Part shown: positions 23,726 through 31,777 of the stretch, piece after piece | How the letters are laid out: each line of letters starts with the position of its first letter | Position numbering within the stretch: the first letter of the stretch is position 1 | Assembly (NCBI RefSeq): GCF_030068475.1 | Contig: NZ_JAQOSP010000107.1 | Coordinates: forward strand, 1-36,467 | DNA length: 36,467 nt | Reading direction: 5' to 3' | Source: Roseofilum acuticapitatum BLCC-M154 | Lineage (GTDB): Bacteria > Cyanobacteriota > Cyanobacteriia > Cyanobacteriales > Desertifilaceae | Made by a program: the position numbers and the translations under genes | Notes under the pieces: generated by a model | Told to the model about the DNA's origin: nothing | Seen by the model: only the letters and a program-made list of their open reading frames with translations | Database searches by the model: none

Positions 23726-24796
23726 TTAATTGAATTCTCGTAAACTCCTGGGATCGAGAGCATCCCGCAACCCATCCCCCAACAGATTAAACGAGAGAAC
23801 CGTCAAAATAATCAAAATAGCTGGAGGCCAAACTAGCCAGGGTTGCAAGACCAAAATTGAGGCATTGGTTCCGGCAGATAAGAGATTACCCCAAGAGGGA
23901 TCGGGTTCCTGAATACCTAAGCCAATCAGACTTAACACCGATTCAGCCACGATAAACCCAGGAATGGCCAGAGTTGCAGAGATAATCACATAGGTCGCGG
24001 TTTGGGGCAAGACATGGCGGACAATAATATAAACTGGATTGGCTCCCATGGCTTTAGCGGCTTGCACAAATTGTTGCTCTTTAATCGATAGCACTTGACC
24101 TCGGATCACCCGCGCAAGTCCTGACCAACTGACAAAGGACGTAATCATCACAATTAGCAGAAACCGTTGAGCGCTGGTGAGTTGGGGGGGAATCACCGCA
24201 GCGAGGGCAACCAAGAGATAGATACCGGGAATGGTCATTAACACTTCGACTAAGCGCATCAGGATGGCATCCACCCAGCCCCCAAAATAGCCCGATAGAC
24301 CACCGACAAACATGCCTAGGGGAAAAGAAACCGAAATTCCCACTAAACCGATACTGAGGCTAATTTGACCGCCGTAGAGCAGACGACTAAACTGGTCTCT
24401 AGCTTGGCTATCTGTGCCCAAAAGATTGATCCGCCCTACTCCTGCTGTGCCAAAGAGATGGAGATTCGCGGGAATGATGCCGAGGATTTTGTAGTCTTCA
24501 CCCTGGACAAATAGGCGTAGGGGAGAGGGCTGGCTACGGTCTATAATTAGGGGGCGATCGCCTGTATCTAAGTCTGTTGCTCCCTGAGTTACCGGATAAA
24601 CTCGCGGAGCCAACTGTCCTTGCTCATTAAACCATTCAATGGGCGTAGGTGGGAGCAGAGAACCGTCGAGTTGAGAGCTGTAGGGAGTATAGGGGGCAAA
24701 AAAACCCGCCCCAATCACCACAATATAGAAAATTATCAGAATCACCGCTCCCACCTGAGCGAGGGGATTTTTGCGTAGTTTCTGCCACCAATCCAC
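23726..24796 (-). CDS. Dpp/Opp-type ABC transporter permease
   Basis: 356 residues. N-terminal helix about 14-33, then a ~100-residue periplasmic segment unusually long for DppC (FFAPYTPYSS ... LGTDSQARDQFSRLLYGG, the family's LGTD-x-GRD region), followed by five helices. EAA loop: QFVQAAKAMGANPVYIIVRHVLPQ. The C-terminus WPPAILIILTVLSFNLLGDGLRDALDPR is classical. It imports peptides, nickel or similar solutes with a partner permease, ATPases and a binding protein that are not in the window. GTG start with AGAGGT 5 bases upstream. Confidence 0.92.
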   Translation of the reverse strand: MDWWQKLRKNPLAQVGAVILIIFYIVVIGAGFFAPYTPYSSQLDGSLLPPTPIEWFNEQGQLAPRVYPVTQGATDLDTGDRPLIIDRSQPSPLRLFVQGEDYKILGIIPANLHLFGTAGVGRINLLGTDSQARDQFSRLLYGGQISLSIGLVGISVSFPLGMFVGGLSGYFGGWVDAILMRLVEVLMTIPGIYLLVALAAVIPPQLTSAQRFLLIVMITSFVSWSGLARVIRGQVLSIKEQQFVQAAKAMGANPVYIIVRHVLPQTATYVIISATLAIPGFIVAESVLSLIGLGIQEPDPSWGNLLSAGTNASILVLQPWLVWPPAILIILTVLSFNLLGDGLRDALDPRSLREFN

Positions 24797-24967
24797 GGCT
24801 GTACCTCTTGACCTCTGGGATTCTTATTGTTCTATGATGCCATGGATTGACTCAAGATTGACTCCTCTAAGTACGTTGACCATTGGCGTGGTGAAATATG
24901 TGTGAGCGCACCTCTGGGTATGAGGGTAAAAGTCGCGAACCGCTTATGCCTTATTTGATTTGAGGTA

Positions 24968-25049
24968 TGGGCGGAGAGAGACTCGAACTCTCATACCCGG
25001 AGGTGCCACATTTTGAGTGTGGTGCGTCTACCAATTTCGCCATCCGCCC
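24968..25049 (-). tRNA. tRNA-Leu(CAA)
   Basis: 82 nt. Acceptor stem GGGCGGA (5' end at 25049) pairs with TCCGCCC (24969-24975), discriminator A at 24968. D arm GGCGAAATTGGTAGACGC, anticodon stem CCACACT/AATGTGG with CAA in the loop, class II variable arm, T arm GAGAGTTCGAGTCTCTC. CCA is not encoded. The 5' 22 bases overlap the end of the M48 protease gene on the same strand. Confidence 0.93.
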
Positions 25050-25903
25050 TTGGGGTCAACTTTGCTATTATAGCCTATTTTCAGATTTTGTAAAAGGTTT
25101 TGATAATCTTGGGTTCTGGCCCATCGATCCACTTCTCTTGCCCGGAGGACGGGGACGGGATGGGTGAGTTCAGCACTTTGGGCTTGTTTGAGCAGTTGAC
25201 CGATTTCGCTCTCATCGATGCGATCGTAGGCGCGAGCTTGGTCAATGAAAGCATCTAGGTTGAGTTGGGGGGCAAGAGAGGGCGATCCACCGGCGAGTTT
25301 CATGAGGACGGACATGACGACTCTGGGATTTTGACTCACTAATAGGGCGGATCGATCGCAGGAAAACTCCGCACATCTGACCCATTCCATTAACTGGCTT
25401 TGCAGTTGTTGAGCCACGAGAGTTCCCCAGTTGGGCACTAAACTAGCTCCGAGTACCATCAGATTAGCTAAGGTCAGGTATACCCCATGGTCGCATTTGA
25501 GATGGCCTAATTCATGGGCAATGACGGCTTGAATTTCTTCGGGGGTAAGCAGCTCGATCAGGGAAGTATGCACCACCATAAAGGGTTGCTTTCCCCGCAT
25601 GGCAAAGGTATAGGCGTTGGGAACCGGATGCTGCTTGATGTAGAGTTGGGGCGGTTCTAGGTCTAAGATCTGACAAGCTTCTAGGAGCAATTGGTTTAAA
25701 TGGGGCAGTTGGCGATCGCTCACCAAAATACTAGAAGCAATATTCTCTAAATAGAAATATTGTTCTGCCACTGGAGCCAGTAAATTACGAATGACCATAT
25801 CCAGTCCAGGCAACTGCTTCAGGGCTTGCGTTGCCTCTCGATCCAGGGGATGGCGGAAATGATCGGCTTTCAGCCCCCTTAAAATCAGTTTTGATAACTC
25901 CAT
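25028..25903 (-). CDS. M48-family zinc metalloprotease
   Basis: 291 residues from the ATG giving MELSKLILRGLKADHF; a TTG 12 bases earlier is less likely. Zinc motif HELGHLKCDHG (HExxH), with a second Glu expected in the EFSCDR segment; both match M48 peptidases (HtpX/Ste24 group). TM content is low: one hydrophobic stretch, LTLANLMVLGASLVPNWG. Probably a membrane-associated quality-control protease. The last eight codons (KGGWRNW stop) lie mostly within the tRNA-Leu sequence, and the TAG stop is the D-loop TAG of the tRNA. Confidence 0.9.
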   Translation of the reverse strand: MELSKLILRGLKADHFRHPLDREATQALKQLPGLDMVIRNLLAPVAEQYFYLENIASSILVSDRQLPHLNQLLLEACQILDLEPPQLYIKQHPVPNAYTFAMRGKQPFMVVHTSLIELLTPEEIQAVIAHELGHLKCDHGVYLTLANLMVLGASLVPNWGTLVAQQLQSQLMEWVRCAEFSCDRSALLVSQNPRVVMSVLMKLAGGSPSLAPQLNLDAFIDQARAYDRIDESEIGQLLKQAQSAELTHPVPVLRAREVDRWARTQDYQNLLQNLKIGYNSKVDPKGGWRNW

Positions 25904-25983
25904 AGAACACTTCAAAGGAAACGATTAGGACAATGAACTGAATCCAGACAGTCAATTCCCAACTGATTGTAGCAACAATTGCC

Positions 25984-26013
25984 AGAAGCGGGTTGAATTG
26001 TCAACCCGCTTCT
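25984..26013. terminator. 13-bp perfect hairpin after the DUF2949 gene
   Basis: AGAAGCGGGTTGA (25984-25996) and TCAACCCGCTTCT (26001-26013) with loop ATTG. It lies 118 bases after the DUF2949 stop and 81 bases before the protease start on the minus strand. No T-tract, so it may be a processing site or a 5' UTR hairpin of the protease mRNA. Confidence 0.5.
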
Positions 26014-26130
26014 CGATGTTTAACTTGTTAATAATCGCCGGATAGAGGATCATCCAGGCCCTAATTAGAATCCGTTTCAGAGAAATGATAAACCCTAGCC
26101 TCCATAATCTGATTCAACCGATTCCGAGAG

Positions 26131-26322
26131 CTAGGCTGTTTCCAACCAATCAAATATTTTATCAAGCTGCTCTAAAGTCACTAAGCCGTATTGCCACAAA
26201 ACCATGGGTAAGGGGCCGGGATCGTGTTCGCACTGTCTCATCGCTAAAGAGATCGAAGAAGAAGAGATAGATAACTCATCTTGTAAAAACCGAATTAATT
26301 TGGCGTAGCTTCCGGGGGACAT
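26131..26322 (-). CDS. DUF2949 small protein
   Basis: 63 residues. The motif LIRFLQDELSIS followed by PLPMVLWQYGLVTLEQLDKIF is the signature of DUF2949, a small family I know almost only from cyanobacteria. Helical, no catalytic residues evident. ATG chosen because AGGTG precedes it; a GTG 15 bases upstream would add MKNLI. Function unknown. Confidence 0.8.
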   Translation of the reverse strand: MSPGSYAKLIRFLQDELSISSSSISLAMRQCEHDPGPLPMVLWQYGLVTLEQLDKIFDWLETA

Positions 26323-26337
26323 AATCAAATTTTTCAC

Positions 26338-26730
26338 CTCATTGTCTTAAAAGCTTATTTTGAAATCAGGATTTGTTAAGTGGGTGGTGGGGGAGTCAGT
26401 TTATATTCTGTCCCCGTTGTACAAGCATAAATCAAGCGATTTAATACCTGATGTGATCTTCTCCCCTCTTAAAAGAGGATCTCGATCACAACTTGACCCC
26501 TAATAAGGGTCTGATGAACAGGATGTAAAGTTCCAGAAGATCTTAAGGCGCTCTGAATCGCAGGTTTACCTGTTTTACTCGATCTTGAGGAGATTAACAA
26601 TAACTTTATTATGCTTCAAGTTTTTCAGCCTATCAAATCTTTCAGGTTTTGTAAAGGCTTGTACAGATTTTTAATCCGTTTTCTTGAGAGGGATCAACTC
26701 TGTGGCTTAGAGATTGGAGGCTAAAATAGC
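26338..26730. other. Non-coding spacer with nested hairpins
   Basis: About 390 bases with no credible ORF. GTGATC (26453-26458) pairs with GATCAC (26484-26489), enclosing CCTCTT/AAGAGG. Directly after, GACCC (26495-26499) pairs with GGGTC (26507-26511). The two stacked hairpins suggest a structured RNA or a repeat remnant. The left ~60 bases are the DUF2949 leader. Confidence 0.4.
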
Positions 26731-26752
26731 GAAAACCCTTAAGCAGTAAGGG
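26731..26752 (-). terminator. Terminator of the DUF192 gene
   Basis: On the minus strand CCCTTA-CTGCT-TAAGGG is followed by TTTTCG: a 6-bp stem, 5-base loop and a short T-run, 35 bases after the DUF192 stop. Confidence 0.55.
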
Positions 26753-26786
26753 ATCTAGAAAGAGAGTCCAGGGGGTGAGATTCTCC

Positions 26787-27428
26787 CTAATCTAAAAACT
26801 GAATCTCCAGGCGATCGCCCACTTGCAAGCCTAACTCGGCTGCACGTCCAGAGCGCAATTCTATCACTTGATTCACCGCTTCATCTGGCCCATAAACGGG
26901 ACAAGAAGGAGTGGTACAAGGGGGAACAGAACTGGCGATCGCCTTCACTTCTCCATCAAGCAAAAAGACCATATCTAAGGGAACCGGGACATTTCTCATC
27001 CAAAACGTTACCACTCTCGGATCGGGAAAGGGAAAGAGCATCCCCCGATTATCCGGTAATTGGGGTCGATACATTAATCCTAAAGCCTGTTGCTCTGGAG
27101 TGCGAGCGACCTCTAATTCAATGATTGCTCCAGAAATGTCCACTCGTGCTGACACTTCTAACTGCTGTCCCTTAGCACTCTCCTGAGCAATCGGATCGAC
27201 AGAAGCAGCAGGAGGAGTCGAGCCGACACATCCGATCATTCCCAAGCTCAAGAATAAAAACAACCCTAATACAGCGAAATTCCCCCTCTTTTGAGATAGA
27301 TTTTGATCCCCCCAACCCCCCTTAAAAAAGGGGGGCAGTAAAACTCCCTTTTGGAAAAGAGGATTTCGGAGGATTGAAATATACCCTATAGCAGAGGAAT
27401 TTTTTTTCATTTCTTTCTTCTTTACCAT
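26787..27428 (-). CDS. DUF192 lipoprotein with repeat-extended signal peptide
   Basis: 213 residues from ATG at 27428; ATG at 27407 (MKKNSSAIGY) is also plausible. Lipobox LGMIGC after the hydrophobic core FAVLGLFLFLSLGM. The mature part carries DUF192: ARTPEQQALGLMYRPQLPDNRGMLFPF, FWMRNVPVPLDMVFL, and VIELRSGRAAELGLQVGD. Function unknown; members are exported or anchored. Between MKKN and the hydrophobic core, about 33 residues (RNPLFQKG ... FFKGGWGDQ) come from the window's mobile palindromic repeat, giving an abnormally long n-region. The start overlaps the upstream regulator's coding end by at most a few bases or abuts it. Confidence 0.8.
   Translation of the reverse strand: MVKKKEMKKNSSAIGYISILRNPLFQKGVLLPPFFKGGWGDQNLSQKRGNFAVLGLFLFLSLGMIGCVGSTPPAASVDPIAQESAKGQQLEVSARVDISGAIIELEVARTPEQQALGLMYRPQLPDNRGMLFPFPDPRVVTFWMRNVPVPLDMVFLLDGEVKAIASSVPPCTTPSCPVYGPDEAVNQVIELRSGRAAELGLQVGDRLEIQFLD
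27305..27399 (-). repeat. Core-only copy of the palindromic mobile repeat in a signal peptide
   Basis: On the plus strand GATCCCCCCAACCCCCC ... GGAGGATT ... ATAGCAGAGGAA: the core palindrome and the AGCAG module, without GTAGGGG termini. The core faces the other way relative to AGCAG than in the cobN copies. Read from the minus strand it encodes FFKGGWGDQ, nearly identical to PLFKGGWGDQ in CobN. Confidence 0.8.
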
Positions 27429-27429
27429 C

Positions 27430-28125
27430 TCAAGGTTCCCGCAAAACATATCCTACTCCGCGCACTGTCTGAATCAGGCGCTTTTCACCCTCATGTTCAA
27501 TCTTCAGTCTTAAGTACCGGATATAAACCTCAATCACATTGGATTCTCCCATAAAGTCATATCCCCAAACTTGCTCTAAAATTTGTTCGCGGGTTAACAC
27601 ATCACGGGGATGTTCCATCAAACACTTGAGCAGTTCAAACTCCTTCATGGTTAACTCAATCGCTCGTCCATCGCGAAAAGCCTTCCGAGTACCCAGATCC
27701 AAAATCAAGTCACTAAAGCGCAACTGTTCATGATTTTCCGGATCGGGTTTCAGATAAAGTCGTAATCGTTCTAAAAACTCTTCTGTCCGGTAGGGTTTAA
27801 TAAAATAATCGTCAGCTCCCGACTCTAAACAAGCTACCCGGTCTTCTACCGTATCTTTGGCCATTAACATTAAAATTGGGGCCACAATTCCCTGACCCCT
27901 AATTTTCTCACAAATACTTAATCCAGAATCCCCGACCAACATGCGATCGATAATAATTAAATCCGGTTTAATCCGATCCACTTGAGTTACAGAGAGTTTT
28001 GGATCGCTTTCGACTACTGGATCGTAACCCGACTCTTGTAAGTCCAGACTCATTTTTTCAGCTAAGTTGGTATCACTCTCAATCACCAGGATACAAGGGT
28101 GAGACTCAAGGACAACGGTGTTCAT
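27430..28125 (-). CDS. OmpR-type response regulator with atypical receiver, NblR-like
   Basis: 231 residues. Receiver about 10-120, winged helix about 135-231 (ELTMKEFELLKCLMEHPRDVLTREQ, VIEVYIRYLRLKI, TVRGVGYVL). D60 (LIIIDRML) and K110 (FIKPY) are kept, but the acidic pocket reads VIESD, with Ser17 where Asp is expected, and the switch Thr is Met88 (LMLMAKD). Such non-canonical receivers are known for NblR, the nutrient-stress and phycobilisome-degradation regulator, which can act without phosphorylation; overall length also fits. No kinase is adjacent, as for NblR elsewhere. Identity as NblR is likely but not certain. Confidence 0.85.
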   Translation of the reverse strand: MNTVVLESHPCILVIESDTNLAEKMSLDLQESGYDPVVESDPKLSVTQVDRIKPDLIIIDRMLVGDSGLSICEKIRGQGIVAPILMLMAKDTVEDRVACLESGADDYFIKPYRTEEFLERLRLYLKPDPENHEQLRFSDLILDLGTRKAFRDGRAIELTMKEFELLKCLMEHPRDVLTREQILEQVWGYDFMGESNVIEVYIRYLRLKIEHEGEKRLIQTVRGVGYVLREP

Positions 28126-28170
28126 AATATTCGAGTTTACCCGGTAAGGATGCCTAGGTTATCAGGGATT

Positions 28171-28992
28171 TTAGGGATTCAGAACTCTCAGCGATCGCCT
28201 TCTAAGCCAAAAGCCAATCCCACTGAGAAATAATATCCCCATCATACCCGCTAGGGGATTTTGATCAATACCAGTGACCCAAGCAGGAACACTTTGGGTA
28301 TACTCAACCAGTTGACCCACATTGAGGACATAAAATGTGGCCACTAATCCCGTATGCAGACCAATAGATAACCCCAAGCGTCCATAGGTTGCGTACTTTG
28401 CCCAAACCAGAGTTAGACCTAAAATCACCAAACCGGGAAACTGAACCCAGGTTCGCAGAATTTCCCCTAGGGGTTTAATAAAGTGCAAGATAGCAAAAAT
28501 CAGAGTATTAATCCAAGCACTGCGGTTAGAAGAATAATCCCGTTGTAGCTCACTGAGGAACCACCCGCGAAAAAATAGCTCTTCTGCACAACCGACTCCG
28601 AAACCCACGAGAACAGCTTCGAGTAGCACTTGGGTTATGGAGGGAGGGAGTCGTCTCCAGTTTACCCAACCCATCCGTTCTTCTAGGGTAAATAAGCCCA
28701 AAAGTCCCGCCACTGCAATGCACAAACCGGCTAAAAACTCTAGGCGGTTGGCTTGGGTTAACCTCACCCCATAATATTTGAAGAGATGGGGAATGGGGTC
28801 AACCCAGCGAGACCAGAGATAAACGAGCAACAGGAACTCTATATATAAGATCCCCATGGCTAAAATACTTTGCCAATTGGGGTCTGCTACCCAGAGATAA
28901 ATCGGCAATGCAATGGGTAACCAAACACAGAGCAGCACCACCAAAAATAGGATGATTCTTTGAACTGCGGGTGCTTGCTGTGCCTTCCTCAT
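28171..28992 (-). CDS. CPBP-family intramembrane glutamic endopeptidase
   Basis: 273 residues from ATG giving MRKAQQAPAVQ; a TTG 30 bases upstream inside clpS is possible. About seven or eight helices. Motif 1 EELFFRGWFLSEL supplies the EExxxR glutamates, motif 2 FAILHF the histidine, and a later GLHTGL the second. The family (Rce1/MroQ type) cleaves inside membranes; bacterial members mature peptides or give immunity to them. It lies 13 bases after clpS on the same strand, so it is probably cotranscribed with it. Confidence 0.88.
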   Translation of the reverse strand: MRKAQQAPAVQRIILFLVVLLCVWLPIALPIYLWVADPNWQSILAMGILYIEFLLLVYLWSRWVDPIPHLFKYYGVRLTQANRLEFLAGLCIAVAGLLGLFTLEERMGWVNWRRLPPSITQVLLEAVLVGFGVGCAEELFFRGWFLSELQRDYSSNRSAWINTLIFAILHFIKPLGEILRTWVQFPGLVILGLTLVWAKYATYGRLGLSIGLHTGLVATFYVLNVGQLVEYTQSVPAWVTGIDQNPLAGMMGILFLSGIGFWLRRRSLRVLNP

Positions 28993-29005
28993 TGAGTTAG
29001 AGGTC

Positions 29006-29287
29006 TTATTCCTCTGGTTCAATGGTACTGGTCAGCCCGTGATTATTCAGAGTTTCGCTGTAAAACTCCGCATGTTCCTGAGCGCAGGTAATCACCAAGG
29101 CTATACCACTATTGTGCGCTTCCATCATAATACTGACGGCTTGGGGCTGAGTTAAGCTCGATACGGTTTTGAGCAGGGTTTCGACGACATATTCCATGCT
29201 GTTGAAGTCGTCATTATGGAGTAGCACCCGATAACGAGGGGCTATTTTGCGAGTGGTTGACCGTTTTTCAATGGTTTCTACAGACAT
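29006..29287 (-). CDS. clpS: ATP-dependent Clp protease adaptor ClpS
   Basis: 93 residues from the ATG giving MSVETIEKRS; AGAGG lies 8-10 bases upstream. The frame stays open 171 bases further, but the extension is not ClpS-like. Core: PRYRVLLHNDDFNSMEYVVETL (HNDD is part of the N-degron pocket), then MMEAHNSGIALVITCAQEHAE. It delivers N-degron substrates to ClpAP/ClpCP. Cyanobacteria have more than one ClpS; this looks like the canonical ClpS1. Confidence 0.95.
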   Translation of the reverse strand: MSVETIEKRSTTRKIAPRYRVLLHNDDFNSMEYVVETLLKTVSSLTQPQAVSIMMEAHNSGIALVITCAQEHAEFYSETLNNHGLTSTIEPEE

Positions 29288-29458
29288 AGCTTTATACCTC
29301 TGGTTAATGGAGCAAAGGAAAGCATTTGTATTTGAGTGATTAAATGCTAAGAACTCTGATTGGCTTGATACAGCGCTCTTTTGTAAACCTAAAGTGAAAT
29401 TATAGCATTCCCTGTTCCGATTGTTATTATGTATGGACGATCGCTTGAGGTTAGTCAC

Positions 29459-30040
29459 ATGGTTATCACTCCATCATCAATAGAAGCCAACCCAAACGCG
29501 GTTTTGGTGGGTAATCTCACTTGGGACAAATTAGAAACACTCGATGCAGGGTTTGTCGGAACGGGAGCGCGTTTAACCTATTTAGATGGATATTTACAGA
29601 TTATGTCTCCTTTATCAGAGGCTCATGAAGAACCGAAAAAAACCTTGAGTCAGCTTTTGGAAGCTTATCTGCGCGTAAAAAACATTCGTTTTTACGCCCG
29701 TGGGAGTACCACACTGGGTTCTCAAGACTTGGGAGGTCGAAAAGAGCCGGATGAGTCCTATTGTTTGCATGAGAAAAAATCAATTCCAGATTTGGCAATT
29801 GAGATAGTGTTGACCAGTGGTGGTATTGATTCGTTGGAAGTGTATCGTCGGGTAGGAGTACCAGAGGTATGGTTTTGGGAAGATGGCGCGATCGCGGTTT
29901 ATTCTTTGCAGTCTACGGAATATCGGTTGGTAAAAAATAGCGAACTGTTGCCCGATTTGGATTTGCGATCGCTGGAATTGCATTCGCGCATGGCCGATCA
30001 GTATGATGCCGTGAATGAATTTGTGAGATTGCTGATGTAA
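29459..30040 (+). CDS. Uma2 / DUF820 family putative endonuclease
   Basis: 193 residues from ATG (MVITPSSIEA); ATG 30 bases upstream is alternative. PD-(D/E)xK-like core: LDGYLQIMSPLSEAHE, GRKEPDESYCL, IPDLAIEIVLTSGG (the D and ExV pair) and LEVYRRVGVPEVWFW. Very frequent in cyanobacteria, often in many copies; nuclease function predicted only. The clpS side is divergent. A shared leader of about 170 bases probably holds both promoters. Confidence 0.85.
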   Translation: MVITPSSIEANPNAVLVGNLTWDKLETLDAGFVGTGARLTYLDGYLQIMSPLSEAHEEPKKTLSQLLEAYLRVKNIRFYARGSTTLGSQDLGGRKEPDESYCLHEKKSIPDLAIEIVLTSGGIDSLEVYRRVGVPEVWFWEDGAIAVYSLQSTEYRLVKNSELLPDLDLRSLELHSRMADQYDAVNEFVRLLM

Positions 30041-30085
30041 TATCAATGAACAACGAACAATGAACAATGATATTCTGTCTGTTGC

Positions 30086-30466
30086 ATGGAGAACCTGGAT
30101 AACATCCAACCTTGTCAAATTGTCTACTTAGAGGTTAACGGCGATCGCCTCTACAGTGAAGTGATTCAGATTGTCACCGCTAGAAGTCTGGCTTGGGTGC
30201 GTCCCTTAATGTTGGTGGAGTTAGCCGCTCAAGACTACTCACTCCCACCAGAGTTGCCCATTTATTATGATTTACGTCAGGGGCCCGACCTATTATGGCC
30301 ACTCAATGCATTTCATCCGGCCTTAGATACCGATGTGATTCCGATTATTGCCCAATTCGGCCCAATGCACCCCAATAGTTCTAAGGGAAGTGAACATCAT
30401 CAGCATTTGCGATCGTTTATCGATCGCCTCTGGAGTCTGAATCAAAACCCAGAATCAGAACCCTAG
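30086..30466 (+). CDS. Conserved-looking cyanobacterial protein of unknown function
   Basis: 126 residues. Begins MENLDNIQPCQIVYLEVNGDRLYSEVIQI, suggesting a short beta barrel; middle LMLVELAAQDYSLPPELPIYYDLRQGPDLLWP; C-terminus charged. No catalytic pattern or signal. Starts 45 bases after the Uma2 gene, likely cotranscribed. Its TAG is 4 bases past the stop of the convergent small gene. Confidence 0.65.
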   Translation: MENLDNIQPCQIVYLEVNGDRLYSEVIQIVTARSLAWVRPLMLVELAAQDYSLPPELPIYYDLRQGPDLLWPLNAFHPALDTDVIPIIAQFGPMHPNSSKGSEHHQHLRSFIDRLWSLNQNPESEP

Positions 30467-30657
30467 GGGTTAGAAACCAGTTGAATACGCCCTTCATCCA
30501 TTTCGCTCATCAACAGTTCGAGGGCTTCATAATCTACATCAGAAATATGGCCTAAGCGCGTTAATTCCGCATTAATGGCATTTTCCAATTCGGGGGTGAG
30601 CCGTTTTAAGTAGAGGATCTGCTCTACCAACCGACGGATTAAACTGGTGGGCATCAT
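30463..30657 (-). CDS. Small helical protein of unknown function
   Basis: 64 residues: LIRRLVEQILYLKRLTPELENAINAELTRLG, then ISDVDYEALELLMSEMDEGRI. All-helical, acidic C-terminus, GAGGT before the ATG. The 3' end overlaps the preceding plus-strand gene by 4 bases. The pattern resembles short cyanobacterial proteins of unassigned role. Confidence 0.65.
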   Translation of the reverse strand: MMPTSLIRRLVEQILYLKRLTPELENAINAELTRLGHISDVDYEALELLMSEMDEGRIQLVSNP

Positions 30658-30854
30658 AATTGAACCTCACGTTCTGAATATATCTCTAGTTAACCGGCAA
30701 TTTCTAGGCTCAGATGTGATCGAATTAGCGAAATTGAAGTGATAGAGATCACTACGTGGCGGGGATCGCGGGAGGATAGAGACTTGGGCTGATTCATTGG
30801 ATGAATTGATTAACGTAATGATACCTATAAGGTTAGTCCTCCAGATCGGGGATT

Positions 30855-31616
30855 CTAAAGAGAATCGGGATCGATATTTAACTGTCGTAGTTTTTCTCGT
30901 AGCTGTTGTAAATCGGATTCAGCACTTTCGGCTCGCTGTTGTTGGCGATCGGCTCTGTCTCGTTCGAGTTCTTTTTCTTGACGTTCGCGATCGCGTTCAA
31001 GTTCAGCACTCTCGGCTCTTTCCTCTGGTGTCAGATAGCGCTTTCCCTGTTCATCATACCAATAGAGCCATTCTCTCTCTATCCCTTGATAGGTTCCTTG
31101 CCCTCGACCTATGCCTAAATTGAGTTCAGATAACCATACCGGTTCCCCTGATAATAATTCATATTCACCCCCCTTAAGTTGATAAACCTCTAATGGCTGT
31201 TGCTGTGTCCGCACAGGATTATAAATAACATAGTAGGGAATTCCCAGTTGGGCATAGTGTTGTTTTTTCTGGCTATACTCTCCTCTTCTGGTTTTTGAGA
31301 CGACTTCTAAGACTAAAGTCGGAATTTGTTCCTCTTCCCAGAGAACATAGGATAAGCGTAAGCCCTCATCAATAATTCTGGGGACACCGATACTCAAAAA
31401 CCCATCCGGGACAATGGCCGGTTGGTTGGGGTCATAGTATACTCCCATGTCTACCCCAAAAAACCAATCCATGCGCTCTGACCAAATTAAAGCCAGCACT
31501 GCTTCAAGAAGTCCGGGAATTAGATGTTGCAGTTGATTATCCACAGGAGTCTCGTCCGAGTCGGGTAAATCTTTTGCCGAGGGGAGGTAATCTCTAGGAG
31601 TATATTGGAGGTACAT
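30855..31616 (-). CDS. Uma2 family protein with charged C-terminal coiled coil
   Basis: 253 residues from ATG (MYLQYTPRDYLPS); a TTG 15 bases earlier is ignored. Uma2 core: MGVYYDPNQPAIVPDGFLSIG, PTLVLEVVSKTRRGEY, KKQHYAQLGIPYYVIYN. After about 195 a charged coiled coil (ERAESAELERDRERQEKELE) ends DSL. This extension is common in cyanobacterial Uma2 proteins. Paralogous to the protein at 29459. Predicted nuclease only. Confidence 0.85.
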   Translation of the reverse strand: MYLQYTPRDYLPSAKDLPDSDETPVDNQLQHLIPGLLEAVLALIWSERMDWFFGVDMGVYYDPNQPAIVPDGFLSIGVPRIIDEGLRLSYVLWEEEQIPTLVLEVVSKTRRGEYSQKKQHYAQLGIPYYVIYNPVRTQQQPLEVYQLKGGEYELLSGEPVWLSELNLGIGRGQGTYQGIEREWLYWYDEQGKRYLTPEERAESAELERDRERQEKELERDRADRQQQRAESAESDLQQLREKLRQLNIDPDSL

Positions 31617-31777
31617 AAGTTCACTTGGCAAGTTTTTCTTGATTTTATCGCGATCGCACTTCGTCGAATATCAAAGACAGGGGAATGGCTCCTACGGTAT
31701 CCTAGAAGTCTGTGCGATCGCCCCAACTCTGGCCAGATCGTTACAGGGAGAACACAGAGTATACGAGAGGTGAACCT

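Noticed and set aside
29288-29458. N-terminal extension of ClpS
   Set aside because: Not ClpS-like and would overlap the divergent promoter region; the internal ATG has its own AGAGG.
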